Assembly (NCBI RefSeq): GCF_945952095.1
Contig: NZ_CAMFHL010000031.1
Span: 1 to 45,577, forward strand
Length of the DNA: 45,577 bases
Direction: 5' to 3'
DNA from: an uncultured Arsenicibacter sp.
GTDB taxonomy: Bacteria > Bacteroidota > Bacteroidia > Cytophagales > Spirosomataceae
In this document: positions 30,398 to 37,450 of the stretch, one piece after another
Numbering within the stretch: the first letter of the stretch is position 1
Layout of the letters: each line of letters opens with the position of its first letter
The notes under the pieces: model-generated
What the model was told of the DNA's origin: nothing
What the model saw: the letters and a program-made list of their open reading frames with translations, nothing else
The model's database searches: none
Program-made: the position numbers and the translations under genes

Positions 30398-30838
30398 CTA
30401 TTCGCTTACAACGTCAACCTTTACTTTGTGCTTAACTTCTTTGTGAAGATCGATCGTTGCTTCGTATGTACCGATGTTTTTCACATCTTCGATAGCAATT
30501 TTCTTACGGTCGATGTCGAAGCCTTTTTCACGAAGGGCATCAGCGATCTGTGTGTTGGTAACACGACCGAAGATTTTGCCGCTTTCGCCTGCTTTGGCAG
30601 GAATTGTCAGGGTCATATCACCGATGTTCTGAGCGATTGCCAGGGCATCGTTCTTGATTTTCTCGGCTTTGTGCGCAGCCTGACGGATGTTTTCAGCGAT
30701 CATCTTCTTGTTAGAAGGAGTCGCCATGATCGCATACCCTTGCGGGATGAGATAGTTACGGCCGTAACCTGGTTTTACGTCTACAACGTCGTTTTTGTAA
30801 CCCAGGCCGGCGATATCAGTTTTGAGAATGATTTCCAT
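30398..30838 (-). CDS. rplI: 50S ribosomal protein L9
   Basis: A 146-residue large-subunit protein. The N-terminal domain has the L9 signature GYGRNYLIPQGYA (about 24-36). A long connecting helix (NKKMIAENIRQAAHKAEKIK) joins it to the C-terminal rRNA-binding domain (GRVTNTQIADALREKGFDID). Length and layout are normal. Last gene of the rpsF-rpsR-rplI operon, 60 bases after rpsR, followed by a strong terminator. Confidence 0.98.
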   Translation of the reverse strand: MEIILKTDIAGLGYKNDVVDVKPGYGRNYLIPQGYAIMATPSNKKMIAENIRQAAHKAEKIKNDALAIAQNIGDMTLTIPAKAGESGKIFGRVTNTQIADALREKGFDIDRKKIAIEDVKNIGTYEATIDLHKEVKHKVKVDVVSE

Positions 30839-30898
30839 TGTGTCTTAAACTGTTAGTGGTATGTGGTCAGAGCAGCAGAGTGTCTGCCACGCTATCAC

Positions 30899-31150
30899 TT
30901 ATTTTAAAGAGTCCCCAACATAAGGCAGGATAGCGATATGGCGGGCACGTTTTACGGCCTGAGCCACTTTCCGCTGGTATTTCAGGCTTGTGCCTGTAAT
31001 ACGCCGAGGCAGGATTTTACCTTGCTCGTTCAGCAACTTCAGCAGGAAGTTAGCGTCTTTGTAGTCGATATACTTGATACCGGATTTTTTAAACCGGCAG
31101 TATTTTTTCCGGTTTTCGTTTTTTGCAACTGATTCGTTCTGCAAGCTCAT
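30899..31150 (-). CDS. rpsR: 30S ribosomal protein S18
   Basis: An 83-residue basic protein with the S18 core YIDYKDANFLLKLLNEQGK, PRRITGTSLKYQRKVAQAVK and RARHIAILPYV. It binds next to S6 on the platform of the small subunit. It starts 2 bases after the rpsF stop codon, so translation is probably coupled, as expected for the S6-S18 pair. Confidence 0.98.
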   Translation of the reverse strand: MSLQNESVAKNENRKKYCRFKKSGIKYIDYKDANFLLKLLNEQGKILPRRITGTSLKYQRKVAQAVKRARHIAILPYVGDSLK

Positions 31151-31152
31151 GA

Positions 31153-31527
31153 TTATTTGCCCTCCTCTGTGGTTTCAACTGATTTTTTCTTACCCACTAA
31201 GCCATTCCGCTTACGCTCGTTGTAATCAACAGCGTGCTTGTCAAGTGCAATAACCAGGTGACGCAGAATACGCTCGTCGCGCAGATATTCTGTGTTCAGG
31301 CTTTCGACGATCGTACCAGGAGCTTTGAACTCAAACAGCTGGTAATAACCAGAATTTTTGTGCTGGATTGGATAGGCCAGTTTCCGGAGGCCCATGTTCT
31401 CTTCGTGAACCAGTTCCGCCCCGTTATCGGTCAGCACTTTACGGAACTTATCAACGGTGTCCTTTATCTGTGATTCAGATAAAACGGGAGTCAGGATGAA
31501 CACCGTTTCGTAATCCTTTTTAAACAT
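31153..31527 (-). CDS. rpsF: 30S ribosomal protein S6
   Basis: A 124-residue S6 with the expected ETVFILTPVLSESQIKDTVD start, GLRKLAYPIQHKNSGYYQLFEF core and LRHLVIALDKH strand, followed by a charged tail. The ATG at 31527 (MFKKDYETVF) is chosen; a longer reading back to 31566 begins at a non-ATG codon and would include the promoter. First gene of the rpsF-rpsR-rplI operon. Confidence 0.97.
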   Translation of the reverse strand: MFKKDYETVFILTPVLSESQIKDTVDKFRKVLTDNGAELVHEENMGLRKLAYPIQHKNSGYYQLFEFKAPGTIVESLNTEYLRDERILRHLVIALDKHAVDYNERKRNGLVGKKKSVETTEEGK

Positions 31528-31554
31528 TTCGTTAAATCGCTTAAAATGAGGGTG

Positions 31555-31585
31555 CAAAAGTAGCACAAAAAAAATAGAGACGCAA
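31555..31585 (-). promoter_or_regulatory. Promoter of the rpsF-rpsR-rplI operon
   Basis: On the minus strand: TTG (31585-31583), a 20-nt spacer and TACTTTTG (31562-31555), an exact match to TAnnTTTG. The -33 TTG lies inside the right arm of the palindrome at 31575-31600. The leader would be about 20 nt. Confidence 0.6.
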
Positions 31586-31600
31586 GATCTTGCGTCTCTA
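31575..31600 (-). repeat. 26-bp perfect palindrome, terminator-like, of the AGAGAC...GTCTCT type
   Basis: A perfect palindrome with arms TAGAGAC/GTCTCTA around the core GCAAGATCTTGC. On the minus strand it is followed directly by eight T, so it has the form of an intrinsic terminator for the coiled-coil protein gene ending at 31701. The same bases supply the -33 TTG of the rpsF operon. Confidence 0.85.
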
Positions 31601-31679
31601 TCTCTGTCAGAATTTCATCTATTGTATCAGTGAAGCTTACCTGCGCTTTACAAACGTGCGCCAATAGCTTGCGCGTGAT

Positions 31680-31701
31680 GAGACGCAAGATGTTGCGTCT
31701 C
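31680..31701. repeat. Second, near-identical palindrome at the coiled-coil gene stop codon
   Basis: GAGAC-GCAAGATGTTGC-GTCTC differs from the palindrome 80 bases away by one core base, which opens the centre. On the minus strand the flanking TAGAGAC begins with the TAG stop codon (31703-31701) of the coiled-coil protein gene, so the repeat starts exactly at the stop. There is no T-run after this copy. Confidence 0.8.
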
Positions 31702-32645
31702 TACTTGACGGTGAATTCGCCTTCGCCGATCTTGAACCCTTCACTATAGATTTCAATGACATGGCGACCCTCGTTGAAGCGCTGCTGCCCGCCACGGCCA
31801 TAAATAAAATTCACGGTCTGACGGGTATTCTCAAACTGGATCGTCTGCATGGCGGTGTAAATCATTCCTTTGCCACCGTACATGAATTCGCCTGAACCCG
31901 TTGCCATGTCAGCAATGACAGCGCCGGCCGGATCGAGCACCCGCATGTAAATCTCCTTGTCATTGTGTTTCGCCAGACCGTTAGGCGCCAGCTGGAACGA
32001 TACTTTTACCTTATCGATGCGTTTGGCCTTGTAGCTGCCGCCGTCGCGCTCTTTACCCCGTGAGTTCAGGGCATTGACCACAATATTCTCGGCCCTGAGC
32101 GCAGAGGCGACCGTGACCTTTTCCTCCAGCTCCTTATTTTTAGCCGAATACGTCGTGATCGAATCACTTAATACCTGTTTGTCGTTTTTGAGACCGGTAT
32201 TTTCCTGGGTGAGCGTCTCGTTCTGCTGCGTCAGAATCCCGTTTTCCTCTTTCAGGCGGGCAATCTCCTGGTCTTTCTGTACCAGTAAAGCTTCGTATGA
32301 CTTGATTTTCTGGTCATACTTGCGGGTGTCGAAATTATTGACATTCCGCAGGCTGCGCTTATCTTTCTCCAGTTCAGCCTTAATCTGTAGTAACGAGTCA
32401 ATGTTACCGCCTAACCGCTGAATCTCACTGATTTTAGCATCTAACTGAGTGGAAATCGAATCTAGTTTAGCACGTGTGGCCAGTAACTCCTCCGTTTTGG
32501 CGTTAATGGTCGCATCTTTAGTCTTATTGGTTTCGCGTTCCTGATAGTAAAAATACAGTACCAGCACATTTAGGGCGGCTAAAATAAGCAACGCAGCAAT
32601 CAGATAATTACGGCTGTTGTCGCGTCGGGGTTGCCGTGATTCCAT
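31701..32645 (-). CDS. Membrane-anchored coiled-coil protein of unknown function
   Basis: A 314-residue protein: a short basic cytoplasmic end, one membrane helix (about 14-33, LIAALLILAALNVLVLYFYY), and a long heptad-rich coiled coil (about 40-185) of Lys, Glu, Leu, Asn and Gln. A compact C-terminal beta-like domain follows (about 205-314; VSFQLAPNGLAKHNDKEIYM, HVIEIYSEGFKIGEGEFTVK). I do not recognise a named family. The topology suggests an inner-membrane anchor holding a periplasmic domain away from the membrane. Divergent from yggS; its stop codon forms the edge of a palindromic repeat. Confidence 0.85.
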   Translation of the reverse strand: MESRQPRRDNSRNYLIAALLILAALNVLVLYFYYQERETNKTKDATINAKTEELLATRAKLDSISTQLDAKISEIQRLGGNIDSLLQIKAELEKDKRSLRNVNNFDTRKYDQKIKSYEALLVQKDQEIARLKEENGILTQQNETLTQENTGLKNDKQVLSDSITTYSAKNKELEEKVTVASALRAENIVVNALNSRGKERDGGSYKAKRIDKVKVSFQLAPNGLAKHNDKEIYMRVLDPAGAVIADMATGSGEFMYGGKGMIYTAMQTIQFENTRQTVNFIYGRGGQQRFNEGRHVIEIYSEGFKIGEGEFTVK

Positions 32646-32689
32646 AGAAAAATGGGTTAGTTTGTGTAATCAGGCTGAAAAACTACCAA

Positions 32690-32718
32690 TTTGGAATCAC
32701 TTCTCAAACCTATCTTTG
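32690..32718 (+). promoter_or_regulatory. Promoter of the yggS-DUF423 unit
   Basis: TTTG at 32690-32693, a 17-nt spacer and TATCTTTG at 32711-32718, an exact match to TAnnTTTG. The ATG of yggS follows 31 bases later. One of the clearest promoter matches in the window. Confidence 0.65.
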
Positions 32719-32749
32719 CGTAATTTTTAGAAAATGGTAAAGAATCCGG

Positions 32750-33424
32750 ATGATTGCAGATAATATTCACCAGATAGAGGTAGCGCTGACAGCCTTTCCG
32801 CAAACCGTTCGGTTAGTTGCGGTAACTAAAACAAAACCAGTCGCTATGCTGGCAGAAGCCTATGCTGCCGGCAGCCGTATTTTCGGCGAAAATAAGGTAC
32901 AGGAGATGGCTGAAAAGCAGCCGCAGCTGCCGCAGGATATTCAATGGCACCTGATCGGCCATTTACAGTCGAACAAAGTCAAGTACATTGCACCCTTTGT
33001 ATCGCTTATTCACTCGGTCGATAGCCTGAAGCTGCTTCAGGAAATTAACAAACAGGCGGCCAAACATAACCGTGTCATCGACTGCCTGCTTCAGATTCAT
33101 ATTGCCGAAGAAGAAACCAAGTTCGGCTTATCGGCTGAGGAAGCGCGGGAACTGCTCCATTCCGCCGATGTACAGCAGTTATCGCATATCCGGATTACCG
33201 GACTAATGGGCATGGCGACGAATACCGACGATGAAACGCAGATCCGCAAGGAGTTCCAGGGCCTGAAACAACTGTTCGATCAGCTTGGCGAATTCCGGAG
33301 TGATAACGTTGTCTTCTCCGAACTGTCGATGGGCATGAGCGGTGATTACCTGATTGCCGCTGAAGAAGGCAGCACACTTGTCCGGGTCGGTAGTGCGATT
33401 TTCGGCAACAGAAGTTATACGTAA
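32750..33424 (+). CDS. YggS family pyridoxal phosphate homeostasis protein
   Basis: A 224-residue cytoplasmic PLP-binding protein of the YggS/PROSC family, which keeps free PLP and amino-acid pools balanced and has no known catalytic activity. It has the PLP lysine Lys27 in LVAVTKTKP, then GENKVQE, WHLIGHLQSNKVKYI, HSVDS, GLMGMA and the phosphate-binding SMGMSGD and RVGSAIFG. Length and motifs are normal. Its TAA stop codon (33422-33424) is the first triplet of an AT-rich repeat element that separates it from the DUF423 gene. Confidence 0.95.
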   Translation: MIADNIHQIEVALTAFPQTVRLVAVTKTKPVAMLAEAYAAGSRIFGENKVQEMAEKQPQLPQDIQWHLIGHLQSNKVKYIAPFVSLIHSVDSLKLLQEINKQAAKHNRVIDCLLQIHIAEEETKFGLSAEEARELLHSADVQQLSHIRITGLMGMATNTDDETQIRKEFQGLKQLFDQLGEFRSDNVVFSELSMGMSGDYLIAAEEGSTLVRVGSAIFGNRSYT

Positions 33425-33520
33425 TGGATAATGATTAATGAACAATGAGCTTACGCTTGCCGGAACTGTTCATTACATATCAACCATTACACATTGTACA
33501 TTTTCCATTATACATTATTC
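33422..33520. repeat. AT-rich TAATGGATAATG intergenic element, copy 2
   Basis: About 99 bp. Its first 27 bases match the element at 17977 with one difference. It has a GC-richer centre (TTGCCGGAACTGTTCATT), related to that of copy 1, and a right side rich in CATTA/CATTGT words complementary to the left. It starts on the stop codon of yggS and ends just before the DUF423 ATG. Confidence 0.72.
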
Positions 33521-33527
33521 CTTACTT

Positions 33528-33905
33528 ATGAAGCTATTTATTCAGGCGGGGGCTGCACTGGGCCTGTTGGGCGTGGCGCTCGGCGCTTTCGGTGCACACG
33601 CGCTTCGGGGGATGCTCGAAGCCACAAACCGCACGGCAACCTTCGAAACGGCCGTTAAATATCAGTTTTACCATGCATTAGCGTTGATCGGTATCGGCAT
33701 CCTGATGCAGCAGTTTGCCGGTAATGCTACAATCGTCCGCCTGCTGGGCTGGTCGGGCTATTCGTTTCTGACCGGCGTCCTGATTTTTTCGGGATCGCTG
33801 TATATTCTATGTTTCACCGGTATCACCTGGCTCGGTGCCATCACGCCCATCGGCGGTGTCTTCATGATTATCGGCTGGGCGCTGATGCTGTGGGCGTTTC
33901 TTTAG
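33528..33905 (+). CDS. DUF423 family membrane protein
   Basis: A 125-residue inner-membrane protein with four helices. The N-terminal motif GALLGLLGVALGAFGAHAL-like region (here AALGLLGVALGAFGAHALRG), the FETAVKYQFYHALALI segment and the C-terminal TPIGGVFMIIGWALMLWAF are typical of DUF423. Function is unknown. The ATG at 33528 (MKLFIQAG) is chosen; the frame is open back to 33438, but that part is translated repeat sequence. Downstream of yggS on the same strand. Confidence 0.93.
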   Translation: MKLFIQAGAALGLLGVALGAFGAHALRGMLEATNRTATFETAVKYQFYHALALIGIGILMQQFAGNATIVRLLGWSGYSFLTGVLIFSGSLYILCFTGITWLGAITPIGGVFMIIGWALMLWAFL

Positions 33906-33908
33906 TCT

Positions 33909-34011
33909 AAAGAGCGAAAGAGATAAAGAGTGAAAGAGCGGGATAACGCGTAAACGGCTATTTCACGGCGTAGCGGCCGCTCTTTATCTCTTTCGCTCTT
34001 TCACTCTTTAA
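33909..34011. repeat. Inverted pair of AAAGAGNN octamer arrays
   Basis: Four tandem octamers of the form AAAGAGNN at 33909-33940 (endings CG, AT, TG, CG) face four complementary NN-containing octamers CTCTTTNN at 33980-34011 (AT, CG, CA, AA). At least 22 bp (33909-33930 with 33980-34001) are perfectly complementary, with a loop of about 49 nt. The element lies between the convergent DUF423 and rodA genes, and the rodA TAA stop codon (34010-34008) lies inside the right arm. It may end transcription from both sides. Confidence 0.82.
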
Positions 34012-35288
34012 TTCCTCGACAGCATGCTGGTTCGGCGGGAGTCGAGCTTGAGGAAGATAAACAGGAACAAGGTAAACGACCAGAGCGATGAGCCTCCGTA
34101 GCTAAAGAATGGCAACGGGATACCGATTACCGGCATCAGCCCGATGGTCATGCCGATATTCACCATAAAGTGGAAGAAGAACACCCCCGCCACACAATAG
34201 CCATAGACCCGCGCAAACCGGCTGCGCTGCTTTTCTGCCAGAATCACTAACCGGCTCAGCAGCCCGACAAACAGAAGCACTACAATGGTGCTGCCCACAA
34301 AGCCGTGCTCCTCCCCAATTGTACAGAAAATGAAGTCTGTGCTTTGTTCGGGTACAAAGTCAAATTTCGTTTGTGTTCCTTCGAGAAAGCCCTTGCCCTC
34401 AAAACGGCCGGAGCCAATCGCGATTTTGGCCTGGGTAACGTTCCAGCCCACGCCCAGCGGATCAATATTCGGGTTAACAAGCACCTTGATCCGGTTTTGC
34501 TGGTGGGTCTGCAACACATCGTTTACGAAAAAATCTACCCCGGCCACAACGCCCATCATCGCCAGACTTATCAGACCGATTCCCAGAATACTACGCAGAT
34601 TGCGGTTATAACGCGGCAGGATAAAAATAACGGCAACCGCCAGTACAGCAATGCCGATAAAGATATAGGTCAGCGGGAAAATCAGCGCCAGCACGAACAG
34701 GGTTGCCAGGGTAATCCCACTGAGCGGGTAGATCGCCGGCAGCCCTTCGCGGTATAACATAATGATAAACGCGGCAAAGACGAGGGTTGAGCCGGTTTCG
34801 TTCGATAACAGGATCAGAATCGCCGGCAAGCCGATGATACCTGCCACATAGAGCTGGTCTTTCTGCTTGGTGAGATTTACCCCGGGGACATCGAGATACC
34901 TGGCCAGTGCCAGGCTGGTTGCCAGTTTGGCAAATTCGGCCGGCTGGAGCGAAAATGACCCGAACTTAAACCAGGAACGGGAACCGTTAATGTTCGATCC
35001 GGCGACCATAACCAGCAGCAACATGAAGATCATGAAGCCATAAAATATGTAAGCGAACTGGTCGTAAAACCGGTGGTCAATCACCAGCACGCAAATGATC
35101 AGGATGATACTGGTTCCGATCCACATCAGCTGCTTACCGGCGTTGGTAGAGAGGTCGAAAATACTGGTTTTGGCTTCAGGACTGTATACCGCTGCATATA
35201 CATTAAACCAGCCCATCAGCACACAGCCGATGTACAATGCCAGCGTCAGCCAGTCTATATTACGGGCAAAAGGATCGTTACGAGACAT
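34008..35288 (-). CDS. rodA: Rod shape-determining protein RodA (SEDS glycosyltransferase)
   Basis: A 426-residue polytopic inner-membrane SEDS protein that polymerises lipid II for cell elongation together with PBP2. SEDS landmarks: AGSNINGSRSWFKFGSFSLQ, PAEFAKLATSLALARYL, the loop NRIKVLVNPNIDPLGVGWN with GKGFLEGTQTKFDFVPEQST and DFIFCTIGEEHGF, and the C-terminal IPLPFFSYGGSS. About ten membrane helices. It follows mrdA by 51 bases; a short hairpin lies in the gap. The TAA stop overlaps an octamer repeat. Confidence 0.95.
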   Translation of the reverse strand: MSRNDPFARNIDWLTLALYIGCVLMGWFNVYAAVYSPEAKTSIFDLSTNAGKQLMWIGTSIILIICVLVIDHRFYDQFAYIFYGFMIFMLLLVMVAGSNINGSRSWFKFGSFSLQPAEFAKLATSLALARYLDVPGVNLTKQKDQLYVAGIIGLPAILILLSNETGSTLVFAAFIIMLYREGLPAIYPLSGITLATLFVLALIFPLTYIFIGIAVLAVAVIFILPRYNRNLRSILGIGLISLAMMGVVAGVDFFVNDVLQTHQQNRIKVLVNPNIDPLGVGWNVTQAKIAIGSGRFEGKGFLEGTQTKFDFVPEQSTDFIFCTIGEEHGFVGSTIVVLLFVGLLSRLVILAEKQRSRFARVYGYCVAGVFFFHFMVNIGMTIGLMPVIGIPLPFFSYGGSSLWSFTLFLFIFLKLDSRRTSMLSRN

Positions 35289-35307
35289 GAGAATGCACCA
35301 GGTAGGC

Positions 35308-35332
35308 GGCGGACAACCTGTAGCTGTCCGCC
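35308..35332. repeat. Small hairpin between mrdA and rodA
   Basis: GGCGGACA (35308-35315) pairs perfectly with TGTCCGCC (35325-35332) around a 9-nt loop. There is no T-run, and it sits inside a probable operon, so it is more likely a dispersed palindromic repeat or mRNA-processing site than a full terminator. Confidence 0.6.
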
Positions 35333-35339
35333 AGATATA

Positions 35340-37316
35340 TTAGTTTCCGTTTACACCAGCCGCGGCTGTCCGGCTTGCCGGTTTGGCAGGGGCCGTATTG
35401 GTCATCAGCGGCTTTTTCACCACTGCCTTGCGTGTTGTATCTTTCCGCAGACTATCTAATTTCTTTTTCTGAGCCGGTTTCGCCCCGATAACACCAACGT
35501 TCAGCATGTAATTCTGTGCTTTCACCGATTCATCGAGTTTCAGGGCTTCTGTTTTCCGTTTCAGATACCGCTCAACCACAAGCGCAGCCACTGAAGCAGC
35601 GGCTTTACCACCCCAACCGGCATTTTCCACAAATACCGCGATGGCGATTTTAGGATTATTGATCGGCGCAAAACCAACGAAAATCGAGTGGTCATATTTA
35701 TGACCCATTTTCGCGTTCTGCGACGTACCGGTTTTGCCGCAAAGCTCCACATCAGCAATATTGGCCAGCGGCGTCACGGTTCCGTGTACTACTGCCCCCC
35801 TCATGCCTTCGATCACCGGACCGAAATATTTAGGATCAATATTTACCTGACGCTTTTCATAATACGTCGCATCTATTCCTGAGCCTACTTTCCCGACTCC
35901 TTTTGCATAGTGCGGCGGAATGTAATAACCACGGTTAGCAATAATCGCTGCTACGTTGGCCAGTTTAAGCGGACTAATCAACAGTTCACCCTCACCAATA
36001 CTGAGTGAATAAATGTTTGAGAATTTCCAGCGGTACTGGCCTTTATATACTTTGTCATAAAACTCAACACTTGGCAGTTTACCTCCATATTCGGTAGGGA
36101 GGTCTATACCCAGTTTCTGTCCTATCCCGAAAAGTTTCACCGCATCATACCATTGCTGTAACCCTATAGCCGACGCCTTGAACGTATTCGGGTCTCCGTT
36201 GAAATACAGCATTTTACGGAAGACGTGGTAGAAATAGGGGTTACACGAATACTGCACGGCACCACTCAGGTTTCTCACCCCATGGCAGTGGCAGCGCATC
36301 GGCGAGCCCGCATGCGAATAAGCCGTATTCGGAAATAAGGACCCCTGCTGCTGAGCAACCAATGCCTGAATCAGTTTAAAGGTTGATCCCGGACGATAGC
36401 TCGCCATAACCGGCCGGTTAACAAGTGGTTTATACGGATTCTTCAGCAGCTTACCATAATTCTTTGAGAAAAAACGGCTCGACAGCATGTTGGGGTCATA
36501 GGTCGGAGCAGACACCGAAACCAGAATTTCGCCCGTTGCCGGTTCAATAGCAATTACGCTCCCTACCTTATTTGCCATCAGGCTGTCAGCATATTGCTGC
36601 ACATCCAGGTCAATACCGGTGTACAGGTTCTGACCCGCTACGGCAACAGTATCGAACTCACCGTTTTTGTAAGAGCCTTTTACCACACCCCGTACGTTCT
36701 GCATGACAAAGCGAACGCCCCGCTTACCGCGAAGCTCTTCCTCATACTGCTCTTCCAGTCCGTTATGACCGATGTAATCACCCTGACGGTAATAAAACGT
36801 CGCCTGCTCGTCGAGCTGCTTTTTGGTGATTTCACTCACATACCCGAGCGCATTTGCCAGCGTATGGGCCGGATAAGTACGCATCGAGCTCATCCGCGGC
36901 TCAAAGCCCCGATAATCGACTAACGCATCCTGAATACGGGCAAAATCTTCTTTGGAAAGCTGGCGTAAAAACAGAGAAGGCTTAAACGGCGAATACGTCG
37001 TAGCCTGATTGATCAGGCTGTCGAACTCCTGCCGCGTAATGTTCATCATCCGGCAAAAGGCCAGCGTATCCGGCACCTTCATCTGCTTGGGGGTCACATA
37101 GAGATCATAAACGGGTGTGTTATACACAATCAGTTTCCCGTTACGATCATAAACCTGGCCCCGATATGGAATCTCAATCACCCGCTTTACCGAGTTTTTC
37201 GACGACCCCAGCGAGTAACTATCATCTAATACCTGTATGTAAAACAGGCGTGCAATATATATCAATCCGACCAGGCAGAAAGCGCCAATGACGATATATC
37301 TTCTATTCTCAAACAT
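35340..37316 (-). CDS. mrdA: Penicillin-binding protein 2 (elongation transpeptidase)
   Basis: A 658-residue class B penicillin-binding protein that cross-links peptidoglycan during elongation, the partner of RodA. One N-terminal membrane helix (about 7-27) precedes the pedestal domain, with RGQVYDRNGKLIVYN. The transpeptidase domain has the SxxK motif STFK (Ser311, Lys314), SCN in QYSCNPYF and KTG (Lys528) in CGKTGTSQN. All active-site motifs are intact. A Lys/Ala-rich low-complexity tail ends the protein. The ATG at 37316 (MFENRR) is chosen. In an operon with rodA; no mreC or mreD lies directly upstream, unlike many rod-gene clusters. Confidence 0.95.
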   Translation of the reverse strand: MFENRRYIVIGAFCLVGLIYIARLFYIQVLDDSYSLGSSKNSVKRVIEIPYRGQVYDRNGKLIVYNTPVYDLYVTPKQMKVPDTLAFCRMMNITRQEFDSLINQATTYSPFKPSLFLRQLSKEDFARIQDALVDYRGFEPRMSSMRTYPAHTLANALGYVSEITKKQLDEQATFYYRQGDYIGHNGLEEQYEEELRGKRGVRFVMQNVRGVVKGSYKNGEFDTVAVAGQNLYTGIDLDVQQYADSLMANKVGSVIAIEPATGEILVSVSAPTYDPNMLSSRFFSKNYGKLLKNPYKPLVNRPVMASYRPGSTFKLIQALVAQQQGSLFPNTAYSHAGSPMRCHCHGVRNLSGAVQYSCNPYFYHVFRKMLYFNGDPNTFKASAIGLQQWYDAVKLFGIGQKLGIDLPTEYGGKLPSVEFYDKVYKGQYRWKFSNIYSLSIGEGELLISPLKLANVAAIIANRGYYIPPHYAKGVGKVGSGIDATYYEKRQVNIDPKYFGPVIEGMRGAVVHGTVTPLANIADVELCGKTGTSQNAKMGHKYDHSIFVGFAPINNPKIAIAVFVENAGWGGKAAASVAALVVERYLKRKTEALKLDESVKAQNYMLNVGVIGAKPAQKKKLDSLRKDTTRKAVVKKPLMTNTAPAKPASRTAAAGVNGN

Positions 37317-37349
37317 GGACAAGTCCGGTCAACACACATTCAACCCTTA

Positions 37350-37357
37350 CAAAGTTA
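37350..37357 (-). promoter_or_regulatory. -7 element upstream of mrdA
   Basis: On the minus strand TAACTTTG, an exact match to TAnnTTTG, 33 bases before the ATG of mrdA. No TTG is found at the usual -33 spacing. Confidence 0.4.
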
Positions 37358-37450
37358 GTAATTCGGATGTCGCCGTTTGTTATCTGTCTTTAGAAAAATT
37401 ATAAATCTTTTTTACGGAAGTGCTGACATCGGAATCAGCGCATTTTTTCT

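Noticed and set aside
33438..33527. A 30-residue N-terminal extension of the DUF423 protein.
   Set aside because: It is translation through the AT-rich repeat element; the family start motif begins at the ATG at 33528.
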